From Candidatus Devosia phytovorans (GTDB lineage Bacteria > Pseudomonadota > Alphaproteobacteria > Rhizobiales > Devosiaceae), in assembly GCA_029202405.1 (NCBI GenBank), contig CP119312.1, positions 2,671,001 to 2,735,000 of the forward strand: a stretch of DNA of 64,000 nt. Reading direction: 5' to 3'. Positions 34,159 through 42,913 of the stretch are shown here, one piece after another (within the stretch, counting starts at the first letter, position 1; each line of letters opens with the position of its first letter). The position numbers and the translations under genes are program-made. The notes beneath the pieces were generated by a model. It made no database searches, was not told the origin of the DNA, and was given only the letters and a program-made list of their open reading frames with translations.

Positions 34159-35094
34159 CTAAAGCGCCAGCAGATAAAGCCAGCCGGAAATGGTCAGGGC
34201 CGAGGCCATGGTGGCGATGAGGATGGTGTTGGCGGCGACGCCAGCGCCGCGATTGTAGTAGGTGGCGAAGATATAGACGTTGACGCCGGCCGGCATGGCC
34301 GAGAGCAGGATGCCGTAACGGGCGATGTCCATGGGAACATGGAAGACCCAGATCATCAGTACATAGGCGATGGCGGGGTGGATGATCAGCTTGATGAAGG
34401 AAGCGACGAGCGCCTGCTGCCAGCTTTCACCCAACTTGAATTCATAAAGCGCGCCGCCGATGCCAAAGAGCGCGGCGGGGACGACGGCCGAGCTCATCAT
34501 CACGAGGAAAGCCTCGGCAGGTTCGATCAGCTGCAGGCCGGCGAAATAGCCGATCATGCCGGCGGCAATGCCCCAGATCAGCGGATTGGACGCGACACGG
34601 CGGACGGCCGTGATGAGCGTCGGGCCGAGTGGCTTGCCGTCGCGCTTGACCAGTTCCATCGTCACCATGCCGATGGTGAGCAGGATCGCGCCATGCAGGC
34701 CAATGATGGAAAGCGTGACGGGCAACGCCTCGTTGCCATAGGCGCGGCTGATGATGGGCAGGCCGACGAGCACGGTATTGGTGAAGGTGCCGGAAAAGCC
34801 GACCGATACCCCCTCCCCCGGCGTGTTGCCAAAGAAGCGGATGGCCACGACGATGCCGATGACGAAGCAGATGAGCGCGCCGATGTAGAATGGGCCGATA
34901 ATCGACAGATTAAAGGCCGAGCGTAAATCGGATGTCACAAGGGAGTGGAAGAGCAGGCAGGGCGTGGCGAAATTGTTGACGAAGGCAATGAGGCTCTTGA
35001 TGCCCTCGGCCGGGAACAGACGGTAGCGAACTGCGCAATAGCCGAGCGCCATCAGCGCGAAAATCGGCGCTATGACATTGAGGATGGCGAGCAT
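34159..35094 (-). CDS. AEC-family (auxin efflux carrier-like) transporter
   Basis: A 311-residue membrane protein with about ten hydrophobic helices arranged as two halves. Family motifs include F-A-L-M-A-L-G-Y near residue 12, L-I-A-F-V-N-N-F-A-T-P-C-L-L-F near 38, and L-S-A-M-P-A-G-V-N-V-Y near 280. Bacterial members export or import small carboxylates such as malate or malonate. ATG 35094 was chosen over TTG 35106. Convergent with the SRPBCC gene, 7 bases apart; divergent from glpD. Confidence 0.9.
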   Translation of the reverse strand: MLAILNVIAPIFALMALGYCAVRYRLFPAEGIKSLIAFVNNFATPCLLFHSLVTSDLRSAFNLSIIGPFYIGALICFVIGIVVAIRFFGNTPGEGVSVGFSGTFTNTVLVGLPIISRAYGNEALPVTLSIIGLHGAILLTIGMVTMELVKRDGKPLGPTLITAVRRVASNPLIWGIAAGMIGYFAGLQLIEPAEAFLVMMSSAVVPAALFGIGGALYEFKLGESWQQALVASFIKLIIHPAIAYVLMIWVFHVPMDIARYGILLSAMPAGVNVYIFATYYNRGAGVAANTILIATMASALTISGWLYLLAL

Positions 35095-35267
35095 GGGCCG
35101 GAGCAATCGGGAAGAGAGAGACGCTTTTGCCTAACCCCATGTCGCGCAAGGGTCAATGCGCAACTGGTATGGTAGATGACGCAATTGGCCTCGCCGCAAA
35201 ACGAAACCATATTCCTTCTCAAGCGAAATCTAATCGCGTATAAACGAAACCTACAATGGAGCAGGTC

Positions 35268-36764
35268 ATGGCGGACAGCGAGAGCGTCGACATCTTTGTC
35301 ATCGGTGGCGGCATCAATGGCGCGAGCGTGGCGCGCGATGCGGTCGGGCGCGGCTATACGGTCGCGCTGGCGGAGATGAACGACCTCGCGAGCGGTACGT
35401 CTTCGGCGGCGACCAAGCTGGTGCATGGCGGGCTGCGCTATCTCGAGCATTATGAATTCCGGCTGGTGCATGAGGCGCTGGCCGAACGCGAAGTGCTGTG
35501 GGCGGAAGCGCCGCATATCATCAAGCCACTACGGTTCGTGCTGCCGCATCACAAGGGGTTGCGGCCGGCCTTCATTCTGCGCACGGGCCTCGCCATGTAT
35601 GACTATATGGGCGGACGCCGGCTGCTGCCGGCGACCAAGACACTGGACCTGACCAAGCACGAAACGGGCAAGCCACTAAAGCCGGGCTACCGGCTGGGGT
35701 TCGAATATTCGGACTGCTGGGTGGATGATGCGCGCTTCGTGGTGCTCAACGCCCGCGATGCGGCGGACAAGGGCGCGGCTGTGCATGTGCGCACCAAAGT
35801 GACCAGCGTGCGGCGCGATGCTGGCGGCTTTGTCGTCGAACTGGATGGCGAGGGCGGGCGGCAGACGGTGCGGGCCAGGCTCGTGGTCAATGCGGCGGGG
35901 CCATGGGTCGACCATGTCATCACCGGCGCCATGGGCAAGAATGGCGCGCACAATGTGCGGCTGGTCAAGGGCAGCCATATCGTGGTGCGCAAGCTCTATG
36001 ACCACGACCGCTGCTATATTTTCCAGAATGCCGATGGGCGCATCATCTTTGCCATTCCCTATGAGGACGACTTCACGCTGATTGGCACGACCGACCAGGA
36101 TTATGAGGGCGATCCGAAGGATGTGAAAATCTCCGAGGCGGAGACGGATTACCTGCTGAGTGCGGCGAGCGAGTATTTTGCCAAGCCGGTGACGAAGGAT
36201 CAGATCCACTGGACCTATTCGGGCGTGCGGCCGCTGTTCGATGATGGCGCCAGCGCCGCGCAGGAAGCGACGCGCGACTATGTGCTGAAGGTCGATGGCG
36301 ATGTGGCGACGGGCGCGGCGATCAATGTGTTTGGCGGCAAGCTGACCACGTCGCGGCGCCTGGCGGAATCGGTGCTGGAAAAGATCGAGGGCGTGCTGGG
36401 CAAGAAGGGCGCGGCATGGACCAAGACCAGCCGGCTGCCGGGCGGCGATTTCGAACCGCTGGCGTTTGACGCGGAAGTGCGGCGGCTGGCCAAGGATTAT
36501 CCGCAGATGCCGGCGGGTCTCATCAAGCGCCTGCTGCGGCTCTATGGGTCGAAGGCCCGGGTGTTGCTGGGGGATGCCAAGAGCACGGACGACCTGGGGC
36601 AGAATTTCGGCTGGGACCTTTATGCGGCCGAGGTGGTTTATCTGGTTGAACAGGAATGGGCGCGCACGGCAGAAGATATCCTGTGGCGGCGCACCAAGCT
36701 GGGGCTGCGCGTGGGGCAAGAAGATGCCGCGCGGCTGACGGGGTATCTCAACAGCCGCAAGTAA
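35268..36764 (+). CDS. glpD: Glycerol-3-phosphate dehydrogenase, FAD-dependent
   Basis: A 498-residue membrane-associated flavoenzyme oxidising sn-glycerol-3-phosphate to dihydroxyacetone phosphate with electrons to quinone. FAD-binding G-G-G-I-N-G-A-S-V-A-R-D lies near residue 13, followed by S-S-A-A-T-K-L-V-H-G-G-L-R-Y-L-E near 47 and W-T-Y-S-G-V-R-P-L-F near 320. A GGAG sequence six bases before ATG 35268 favours it over the ATG at 35256. glpK follows after 24 bases. No glpF or glpR is nearby. Confidence 0.95.
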   Translation: MADSESVDIFVIGGGINGASVARDAVGRGYTVALAEMNDLASGTSSAATKLVHGGLRYLEHYEFRLVHEALAEREVLWAEAPHIIKPLRFVLPHHKGLRPAFILRTGLAMYDYMGGRRLLPATKTLDLTKHETGKPLKPGYRLGFEYSDCWVDDARFVVLNARDAADKGAAVHVRTKVTSVRRDAGGFVVELDGEGGRQTVRARLVVNAAGPWVDHVITGAMGKNGAHNVRLVKGSHIVVRKLYDHDRCYIFQNADGRIIFAIPYEDDFTLIGTTDQDYEGDPKDVKISEAETDYLLSAASEYFAKPVTKDQIHWTYSGVRPLFDDGASAAQEATRDYVLKVDGDVATGAAINVFGGKLTTSRRLAESVLEKIEGVLGKKGAAWTKTSRLPGGDFEPLAFDAEVRRLAKDYPQMPAGLIKRLLRLYGSKARVLLGDAKSTDDLGQNFGWDLYAAEVVYLVEQEWARTAEDILWRRTKLGLRVGQEDAARLTGYLNSRK

Positions 36765-36788
36765 GACGGCAAGACTGGAGGGGAAGGC

Positions 36789-38276
36789 ATGAGTAAATTC
36801 ATTCTGGCGATCGACCAGGGCACGACGTCGACACGGGCGATCGTGTTCGACGACAAGCGCGCCATCAGGGGTGTGGGCCAGAAGGAGTTTACGCAGCACT
36901 TTCCGCAGGACGGCTGGGTGGAGCATGACCCGGAAGAAATCTGGGACTCGACGGTCTGGTCGATCCGGACAGCGTTGAAGGAGGCCAAGGTTGAGGCTGC
37001 GGCCATTGCCGCGATCGGCATTACCAACCAGCGCGAAACGACGCTGATCTGGGACCGAAAGACGGGCAAGGCGATCCACAATGCGATTGTCTGGCAGGAT
37101 CGGCGGACGGCGAGCTATTGTGCCAAGCTCAAGAAGGCGGGCCACGAAAAGCTGGTCACCAGGAAAACCGGGCTGCTGCTCGACCCGTATTTCTCAGGCA
37201 CCAAGGTCAAGTGGCTGCTGGACAATGTGAAGGGCGCGCGCAAGCGGGCGGGCAAGGGTGAGCTGGCGTTCGGGACGGTGGATAGCTTCCTGATCTGGCG
37301 GCTGACGGGCGGCAAAAGCCATGTGACCGATGCGACCAATGCCGGGCGGACGCTGCTGTTCGATATCGCCAGGAACCAATGGGACAAGGAGATGCTGGCG
37401 CTGTTCGACGTGCCGGCGGCCCTGCTGCCGGAGGTCAAGGATTGCGCAGATGATTTCGGGGTGACCGAGGAAAGCCTGTTCGGCGCCGAAATCCCGATCC
37501 TCGGCGTGGCGGGGGATCAGCATGCGGCGACGATCGGGCAGGCCTGTTTTGCGCCGGGCATGCTGAAATCGACCTATGGCACGGGGTGTTTTGCGCTGCT
37601 CAATACCGGCGCGGACATGGTGCGGAGCAAAAACCGGCTGTTGACGACGATAGCCTATCGGCTGGATGGCAAGACCAGCTATGCGCTTGAAGGCTCGATC
37701 TTCATTGCCGGGGCGGCGGTGCAGTGGATCCGCGACGGGCTGAAGCTGGTGAAACATGCCAGCGAGACCGGGCCATTGGCCGAGAGCGCCGACCCGAGCC
37801 AGAATGTCTATATGGTGCCAGCCTTTGTCGGGCTGGGTGCGCCTTGGTGGGATGCCGAGGCGCGGGGCGCCATCTATGGGCTGACGCGCAATTCGGGGCC
37901 GGCAGAAATCGCCAAGGCGGCGCTGGAGGCGGTTTGTTACCAGACGCGCGACCTGCTCGAAGCCATGCGCCGGGACTGGAAGGATGCCGGCGACACGGTG
38001 CTGCGCGTTGATGGCGGCATGGTGGCGAGTGACTGGACGATGCAGTTTCTGGCCGATGTGCTGGATGCGCCGGTGGACCGGCCGGTGATCCTCGAAACCA
38101 CGGCACTGGGCGCGGCGTGGCTGGCGGGATCGCGGGCGGGCGTGTGGCCGGGCATGGACGAGTTTGCCAAGAGCTGGGCACGCGATGCGCAGTTCAAGCC
38201 AAAGATGGACGCCGGCGAGCGCAAGCGGAAGATCAAGGGGTGGGACGCAGCGGTGAAACGTACTCTGACGGCCTGA
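36789..38276 (+). CDS. glpK: Glycerol kinase
   Basis: A 495-residue FGGY-family kinase phosphorylating glycerol to sn-glycerol-3-phosphate. It starts with L-A-I-D-Q-G-T-T-S-T-R-A-I (phosphate-binding loop), then has T-N-Q-R-E-T near residue 80, W-Q-D-R-R-T near 100, and G-D-Q-H-A-A-T near 240. The C-terminal half carries V-D-G-G-M-V-A-S near 402. AGGGGAAGGC precedes the ATG. With glpD it forms a glycerol catabolic operon. Confidence 0.96.
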   Translation: MSKFILAIDQGTTSTRAIVFDDKRAIRGVGQKEFTQHFPQDGWVEHDPEEIWDSTVWSIRTALKEAKVEAAAIAAIGITNQRETTLIWDRKTGKAIHNAIVWQDRRTASYCAKLKKAGHEKLVTRKTGLLLDPYFSGTKVKWLLDNVKGARKRAGKGELAFGTVDSFLIWRLTGGKSHVTDATNAGRTLLFDIARNQWDKEMLALFDVPAALLPEVKDCADDFGVTEESLFGAEIPILGVAGDQHAATIGQACFAPGMLKSTYGTGCFALLNTGADMVRSKNRLLTTIAYRLDGKTSYALEGSIFIAGAAVQWIRDGLKLVKHASETGPLAESADPSQNVYMVPAFVGLGAPWWDAEARGAIYGLTRNSGPAEIAKAALEAVCYQTRDLLEAMRRDWKDAGDTVLRVDGGMVASDWTMQFLADVLDAPVDRPVILETTALGAAWLAGSRAGVWPGMDEFAKSWARDAQFKPKMDAGERKRKIKGWDAAVKRTLTA

Positions 38277-38300
38277 GGCGAAGACGAGTCTTGGCGGATA

Positions 38301-38333
38301 CCCCCTCCTATCCTCCCCCTGATAGGGGGAGGG
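38301..38333. terminator. Hairpin between convergent glpK and CAP-domain genes
   Basis: CCCCCTCCTATC and GATAGGGGGAGGG pair around CTCCCCCT. Placed 25 bases after the glpK stop and before the end of the minus-strand CAP gene, it probably terminates both. No clear T-run follows. Confidence 0.55.
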
Positions 38334-38392
38334 ACAGATAGCGTTTGGGGCACTTTCTCGGCCACCAATTGGCCGATCATCGCTTTCCTCGC

Positions 38393-38899
38393 CTAATACA
38401 CCCGCCAGGCGTCATAGCTTCCGCCGGCGATCATGGCCCAGTAGAGCTTGCCGCTTGGGGCGCGGGTGGCGGCGAGGCCGAATTCGACGAAGCGGGTGCT
38501 GAGCAGCGTGTTGCGATGGCCGGAGGAATTCATCCAGCCGCCGATGACGCCTTCGAGATTGGTATAACCCTTGCCGACATTTTCGCCCACCGCGCCGAGA
38601 TAGCCGGCTTCGGTGACGCGCTGGCGCAGGGTCACGCCCAGGTCGTGACTCATGGTATCCTTTTGGGCCATCAGCCGCGCCTGCGAACGGGCGGCGGCTT
38701 CGAGGTTGCTGTTGTAGGTCCATGGCGGGGCGCCATTGGCGCGGCGCACGGCATTGATGGCAATGAGGATTTCGTCGTCGCTCAGGGTCTCGGGGGAACT
38801 GGCTGCCGATTTGGGCAGGACGGGGATGGTGGTGGTGCAGGCCGCCAGAAGCGTGGCGGCGCCCATAACGATCAGGCTACGGCGCGTAAGTGATGTCAT
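38393..38899 (-). CDS. CAP/SCP-domain lipoprotein
   Basis: A 168-residue secreted protein. The N-terminus M-T-S-L-T-R-R-S-L ... A-T-L-L-A-A-C has a lipobox (L-A-A-C) with Cys near residue 19, so it should be lipid-anchored, and the R-R-S-L hints at Tat export. The CAP domain shows I-N-x-V-R-R-A-N-G near 47, L-E-A-A-A-R-S-Q-A near 65, the H in T-M-S-H-D near 80, and G-E-N-V-G-K-G-Y followed by W-M-N-S-S-G-H-R. Function of bacterial CAP proteins is poorly known. ATG 38899 gives the lipoprotein signal; longer frames are not credible. Confidence 0.88.
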   Translation of the reverse strand: MTSLTRRSLIVMGAATLLAACTTTIPVLPKSAASSPETLSDDEILIAINAVRRANGAPPWTYNSNLEAAARSQARLMAQKDTMSHDLGVTLRQRVTEAGYLGAVGENVGKGYTNLEGVIGGWMNSSGHRNTLLSTRFVEFGLAATRAPSGKLYWAMIAGGSYDAWRVY

Positions 38900-38990
38900 G
38901 AGGCGATTCCGTTCGGCGCGATTGCTATGGTGAGCCAATGGGAGGCTATTGAGTCGGTGCCGGTATGGCGCGGGGAAGGTAGTGAGGCAA

Positions 38991-39425
38991 ATGAAGTTCG
39001 TGTGGGATAGCTGGCAATTCTGGGCATTGTTGTCGGCGGGCTTTGCCGCGTTGACCGCCATCTTCGCCAAGGTGGGTATAGAAAACATCAATTCAGACTT
39101 CGCAACGCTGATCCGGACCGTGGTGATCCTGCTGGTGCTCGGCGGCATTGTTGCGGCGACCGGCCAATTCCAGCCGCTCGACAGCATCGCCAGCAAAACC
39201 TGGCTGTTCCTGATCCTCTCGGGCTTTGCCACCGGCGCGTCATGGCTCGCTTATTTCCGCGCGCTCAAGATCGGCCAGGCAGCGCAGGTGGCACCAGTCG
39301 ACAAGCTCAGCGTGGTGCTGGTCGCAGTGTTTGGCGTGATGTTCCTCGGCGAAAAGCTCAGCCTGCCCAATTGGCTGGGCGTGGCCATGATCATGGGCGG
39401 CGCGGTGCTGGTGGCTTGGCGCTAG
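38991..39425 (+). CDS. Half-size EamA/DMT-family transporter
   Basis: A 144-residue membrane protein with about five helices, one EamA unit of the drug/metabolite transporter superfamily (COG2510 type): W-A-L-L-S-A-G-F-A-A-L near residue 9, A-S-W-L-A-Y-F-R-A-L near 83, and V-A-P-V-D-K-L-S-V near 100. Half-size members work as dimers. GAGG lies just before ATG 38991. Substrate unknown. Convergent with the StrB-like gene, 6 bases apart. Confidence 0.88.
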   Translation: MKFVWDSWQFWALLSAGFAALTAIFAKVGIENINSDFATLIRTVVILLVLGGIVAATGQFQPLDSIASKTWLFLILSGFATGASWLAYFRALKIGQAAQVAPVDKLSVVLVAVFGVMFLGEKLSLPNWLGVAMIMGGAVLVAWR

Positions 39426-39431
39426 GTGAGG

Positions 39432-40280
39432 CTAGGCCTGGTCGTAAGCACTCAGCAGGTGTGGCAGGCAGGCGAGTTGGGTGGTGATGGGCCGCTCAGC
39501 GGCCAAGTCCCAGCAAGCCGAAAGCGCGGCATGGGCGGCGGCCCAGCCGAGGATGCGCTTGCGCGGATAGGCGAGACGCTCGGCGAAGGTATCGGCGCGA
39601 GCGGCGATGCGGCGCGGATCGGCCGCGATCTGCAGGCCATTGAGCGGGTTGATGAAGATATTGGCGACTTCGTAGGCCGGATCGCCAAGCAGGCCCTTGG
39701 GATCGATGGCCAGCCAGCCGCGGTCGGATGACAGGATATTGTCGTGGTGCAGATCGCCATGCAGCGGGATCTGGGCGCTGGGGCGATCGAAGAGTTTCAG
39801 CGCAATGCCGGCGGAGCGGGCATAGAGATCGCGCGCCGTATGCGGCCAGGCGCGAACATCGGTATCGAACAGGGTCTGGAAGCGGTCGCGCAGCGGTTCG
39901 AGGCCCTGGGGCGGTTCGGCGCGGGGGCGGTGCAGATTGGCGACGAGGGTCGCGGCGGCGATGGTGGTTTCGTCATCCTTGCCGGCGCGGGCGGGATCGC
40001 CCAGCGTGCCGCCGTCGAGCCATTCCATGAAGATGGTGTCGCCATGCATGTCAAAGACCGTGGCAGCGCCCTCCCCGTCATACCAGTTCAGCAGCAGGGA
40101 GCCACGGCGTTCTTCGGGCGCAGACTGGGGCTTGAGGATTTTCAGCGCGGCGAAGTTGCGGCCATTCTGCTCGACGCGGAAGATCCAGCTCGTGGCGGTT
40201 TCGGCCACGGGCGTCGACTTGGTGAGGGACCAGCGGATCATGGCACGGCTGAGCGCGGTTTCGACGGGCGACTGATTCAT
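39432..40280 (-). CDS. Aminoglycoside 6-phosphotransferase-like kinase (StrB/APH(6) family)
   Basis: A 282-residue kinase-fold protein. The catalytic loop H-G-D-L-H-H-D-N-I-L and the metal-binding A-I-D-P-K-G-L-L-G-D-P near residue 190-215 match the aminoglycoside/hydroxyurea resistance kinase family that includes streptomycin 6-phosphotransferase. Chromosomal relatives may phosphorylate something else, so resistance is not proven. The start is uncertain: ATG 40280 gives the family length, with alternatives at 40289 and 40319 and no strong Shine-Dalgarno sequence for any. Confidence 0.85.
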   Translation of the reverse strand: MNQSPVETALSRAMIRWSLTKSTPVAETATSWIFRVEQNGRNFAALKILKPQSAPEERRGSLLLNWYDGEGAATVFDMHGDTIFMEWLDGGTLGDPARAGKDDETTIAAATLVANLHRPRAEPPQGLEPLRDRFQTLFDTDVRAWPHTARDLYARSAGIALKLFDRPSAQIPLHGDLHHDNILSSDRGWLAIDPKGLLGDPAYEVANIFINPLNGLQIAADPRRIAARADTFAERLAYPRKRILGWAAAHAALSACWDLAAERPITTQLACLPHLLSAYDQA

Positions 40281-40495
40281 GACGTCCATTAGAGCAGAAG
40301 CCGCGTGTTGTTTCGACATGTGCCCGCACATGACCGGTAAAGTTGATGAAATGGTGGCAGTAACGAAACAGAAAGCGTGTTGGTTGGGATTATCGAAACC
40401 TTAACAACAGGAAGGTCTGGGCCAGCAAGGCTTCGTTACTTTTGCCGATGCAACATGGGCTTAGCGAAACAAGACCCGAAAGGGAGGCGCTTGCC

Positions 40496-40678
40496 ATGAC
40501 GCATCAGACCTATAGCCGAAACCGCGACGCCACACGCTTTGCGGATATCATTGCCCGCGATGAGCGTAATCCAACGCTGGGCCGGCAGGTGATGAACGGC
40601 ATTGGCGGATTGCTCGCCCTGCTGGCGCTGGGCGTGCTGATCGTGATGATCGTGCTGTTCAAGTCGCCGTCGCTCTGA
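40496..40678 (+). CDS. Small single-pass membrane protein
   Basis: A 60-residue protein with a polar, charged N-terminal half (Y-S-R-N-R-D-A-T-R-F) and one hydrophobic helix (about 36-54, L-L-A-L-L-A-L-G-V-L). GGAGG lies 8 bases before the ATG at 40496. The stop is 17 bases from the end of the convergent 2TM gene. Family unknown to me. Confidence 0.7.
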   Translation: MTHQTYSRNRDATRFADIIARDERNPTLGRQVMNGIGGLLALLALGVLIVMIVLFKSPSL

Positions 40679-40695
40679 AGCGCGTCGCTGTCGTC

Positions 40696-40881
40696 TCAGG
40701 CGCGGGCGCCGAAATACCAGTGCGCCAGTAGCCCAATGCCCCAGCCGAGCAGGACCCAGAGGAACCAATAGGGTTCTCCCGTCCACAGATTGATGATGAT
40801 GACGACGATCATGGCTGGCACGAAGACCATGGCATGAATGCGGAAGCCCTGCTGCCTATCGGCCAGAGACAGGTTCTTCAT
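40696..40881 (-). CDS. Small 2TM-domain membrane protein
   Basis: A 61-residue protein with two hydrophobic helices (about 17-33 and 38-54) joined by a W-T-G-E-P-Y-W turn, resembling the 2TM domain found alone or fused to regulators. GGAG lies 6 bases before ATG 40881. Function unknown. Confidence 0.78.
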   Translation of the reverse strand: MKNLSLADRQQGFRIHAMVFVPAMIVVIIINLWTGEPYWFLWVLLGWGIGLLAHWYFGARA

Positions 40882-41036
40882 GACGTTCTCCCGAATGACC
40901 CAAAACAGATGCAATGAAAACGCGGACACGGCATTACGCGCAGACCGTGATCTGCACGTGCTAAAATAGCATTTTTTGCCGGTTTTCCGCCAGTCTTGCC
41001 AAATTACTGACAGACCTCAAAACCTGTTCAGACCAT

Positions 41037-41061
41037 CTGTGCGGACAATGCATCCGCACAG
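41037..41061 (-). terminator. Hairpin downstream of uxaC
   Basis: CTGTGCGGA and TCCGCACAG form a perfect 9-bp stem with a 7-base loop, 15 bases beyond the uxaC stop. It lacks a clear T-run, so termination is likely but not certain. Confidence 0.5.
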
Positions 41062-41076
41062 CCATTCGGGGCGACG

Positions 41077-42480
41077 CTAGAGCCGATAGGCGTCCTTGGC
41101 GGCCTGGTAGCTCAGGTGCTTTGCCAGGTCGCGGGCGGTGGATTTGGATATCCGGTTTTCGCCGACCCAGCGACCGAGAAAGCCGCAGACCTCACGGCGC
41201 CAGACGTCGTGGCGAGCGGGGATGGAGAGCAGCGCGCGGGTGTCGTCGTTGAAGCCGGCGAGATTGTAGAAGCCGGCAGATTCCACCACCTGATCGAGAT
41301 AGCGGCGAATGCCCTGCGGACTGTCGTGGAACCACCAGGGCGGGCCGATCATCAGCGAGGGCCAGAAGCCGGCCATGGGCGCCAGTTCACGGGCATAGTT
41401 GGTTTCGTCGAGGGTGAAGGCGATGAGCCGCAGATTGGGCTCGTTGCCATAGCGGGCGAGGAGCGGCTGCAGGCCATCGACATAGTTGACGCGACTGGGG
41501 ATATCGGCGCCGAGATCGGCACCGCGCTCGGCGAGCAGGGCTGGATCGGTATTGCGGCGGGCGCCGGCATGGAGCTGCATGACGAGACCGTCTTCGACCG
41601 AGAGGCCTGCCATTTCCGTCATCATCTGGGCGCGGAACAGGTCGGCATCCTCTCCGCTATATTGGCCGGTGAGAAGACGATCGAGCAGGGCCTGTTTTTC
41701 GATGGGGGCAAGGTCGGCGGTCAGGGCGCTGGGCACGCCGTGATCGGTCGCCACGGCGCCGAAGCGGCGGAAATATTCGCGACGCTGGCGATGAGCATTA
41801 AGCAGGCCGTCCCAGCGGGTGATATTTTCGCCGGTCAGCTCGGCGAACTGCTGGATGCGTTCGAGCCAGCCGGCGCGCTCGGGATTGGTGACATCGTCGG
41901 GGCGATAAGTGGTGCGGACCCGGCCGAGATAGCCGTCGGTCTCCATGGTCTGGTGGTGGATCAAGGGATCGAGCGCGAATTCGGTGGTGGTGATGACCTC
42001 CACCTTCGCCTTGTCGAGCAGGGCGCGCGGCAGGAGTTCGGGTGTCGCCAAGGCTTGGTCGATCGTGTCGTAGATCGCGTCTGCCGTGTCGGGCGAGAGC
42101 TCGTCCTTGATGCCGAAGGCCCAGTCGAGGGAATGGTCGATCCAGGTCTTGGACGGGGTGCCGGCAAAGAGATGGTAATTTGCAGCAAACAGGCGCCAAG
42201 CCGCCCTGCCCTCGGCGACGGGCTTTCCGTCCTTCCGCGGCACGCCCAGATCGTCATAACTCAGGCCCCGGCTGCGCAGCATGCGAAGGACATAGTGATC
42301 GGGGGTCAGAAAGAGCGCTGCCGGGTTGGAGAAACGGCCATTGCCGGCAAACCAGGCCGGATCGGTATGTCCATGCGGGCAGATCAGCGGCAGGTCGCGC
42401 ACATCGGGATAGAGCTCGCGCGCGATGGACTGGGCCGGCTCGGAGGCGGGGAACAGACGGTCTGGATGCAAATGGGTCAT
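41077..42480 (-). CDS. uxaC: Glucuronate isomerase
   Basis: A 467-residue enzyme converting D-glucuronate to D-fructuronate and galacturonate to tagaturonate in the cytoplasm. It begins L-H-P-D-R-L-F-P near residue 4 and has the metal-site motif P-H-G-H-T-D-P near 36. L-D-W-A-F-G lies near 118 and the C-terminal H-D-V-W-R-R-E near 432. ATG 42480 gives the family N-terminus; the frame extends 13 codons upstream. No other hexuronate genes are adjacent, so it looks isolated from its pathway. Confidence 0.93.
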   Translation of the reverse strand: MTHLHPDRLFPASEPAQSIARELYPDVRDLPLICPHGHTDPAWFAGNGRFSNPAALFLTPDHYVLRMLRSRGLSYDDLGVPRKDGKPVAEGRAAWRLFAANYHLFAGTPSKTWIDHSLDWAFGIKDELSPDTADAIYDTIDQALATPELLPRALLDKAKVEVITTTEFALDPLIHHQTMETDGYLGRVRTTYRPDDVTNPERAGWLERIQQFAELTGENITRWDGLLNAHRQRREYFRRFGAVATDHGVPSALTADLAPIEKQALLDRLLTGQYSGEDADLFRAQMMTEMAGLSVEDGLVMQLHAGARRNTDPALLAERGADLGADIPSRVNYVDGLQPLLARYGNEPNLRLIAFTLDETNYARELAPMAGFWPSLMIGPPWWFHDSPQGIRRYLDQVVESAGFYNLAGFNDDTRALLSIPARHDVWRREVCGFLGRWVGENRISKSTARDLAKHLSYQAAKDAYRL

Positions 42481-42695
42481 GCAGCGGTTCTGCCATGATC
42501 GGGAGCAGAGATCAATCATCTTCCATACAAGATTTGACTGCGTAAAGTTTTATGTAAATTAACCGCGAATCCCGGATGGCGTTCGCCGTTTCATCGGGCA
42601 AGGTTAGGCTGTTCCGGCGGGTGAGAATCAGCACAACGCGGCTGCCCAAAACTCTGGCAAAGACCACGATTTTGACCGGTTAAGGGGCTGAGGCG

Positions 42696-42860
42696 ATGAC
42701 TCATATCGAAACCAGTGAGAGTGCTCGGATCGAAGCGGCGCGGCAGATTGCCCGGCGCGACGGCCATGTACAAAATGCGCAGGTGATGCTGGCAGCGGCG
42801 GGCATTGCCGCCTTTGGCATCGTGGCGGTAGCCACGGCGATGCTGACCACGATCCTTTAG
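42696..42860 (+). CDS. Small single-pass membrane protein
   Basis: A 54-residue protein, too short for usual gene calling: M-T-H-I-E-T-S-E, an Arg-rich stretch (A-A-R-Q-I-A-R-R-D-G), then one hydrophobic helix of about 22 residues ending in T-M-L-T-T-I-L-type residues at the C-terminus. GAGGCG precedes the ATG closely and AAGGGG lies further up. The stop is 53 bases before the response regulator start, so it may be co-transcribed with the two-component system. Unknown family. Confidence 0.55.
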   Translation: MTHIETSESARIEAARQIARRDGHVQNAQVMLAAAGIAAFGIVAVATAMLTTIL

Positions 42861-42913
42861 ACAGCGCTTCGGCAAAACCTTATGGTGCCGCCAGGGAATG
42901 AAACCGGCGGCTC

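Noticed and set aside
41116..42498. A 460-codon plus-strand frame opposite uxaC
   Set aside because: Complementary to a well-recognised isomerase; Gly/Glu-rich composition typical of antisense shadows.
42534..42560. TTGACT and TAAATT as a sigma-70 promoter upstream of the small gene at 42696
   Set aside because: Spacing is only 15 bases, and no independent support exists.
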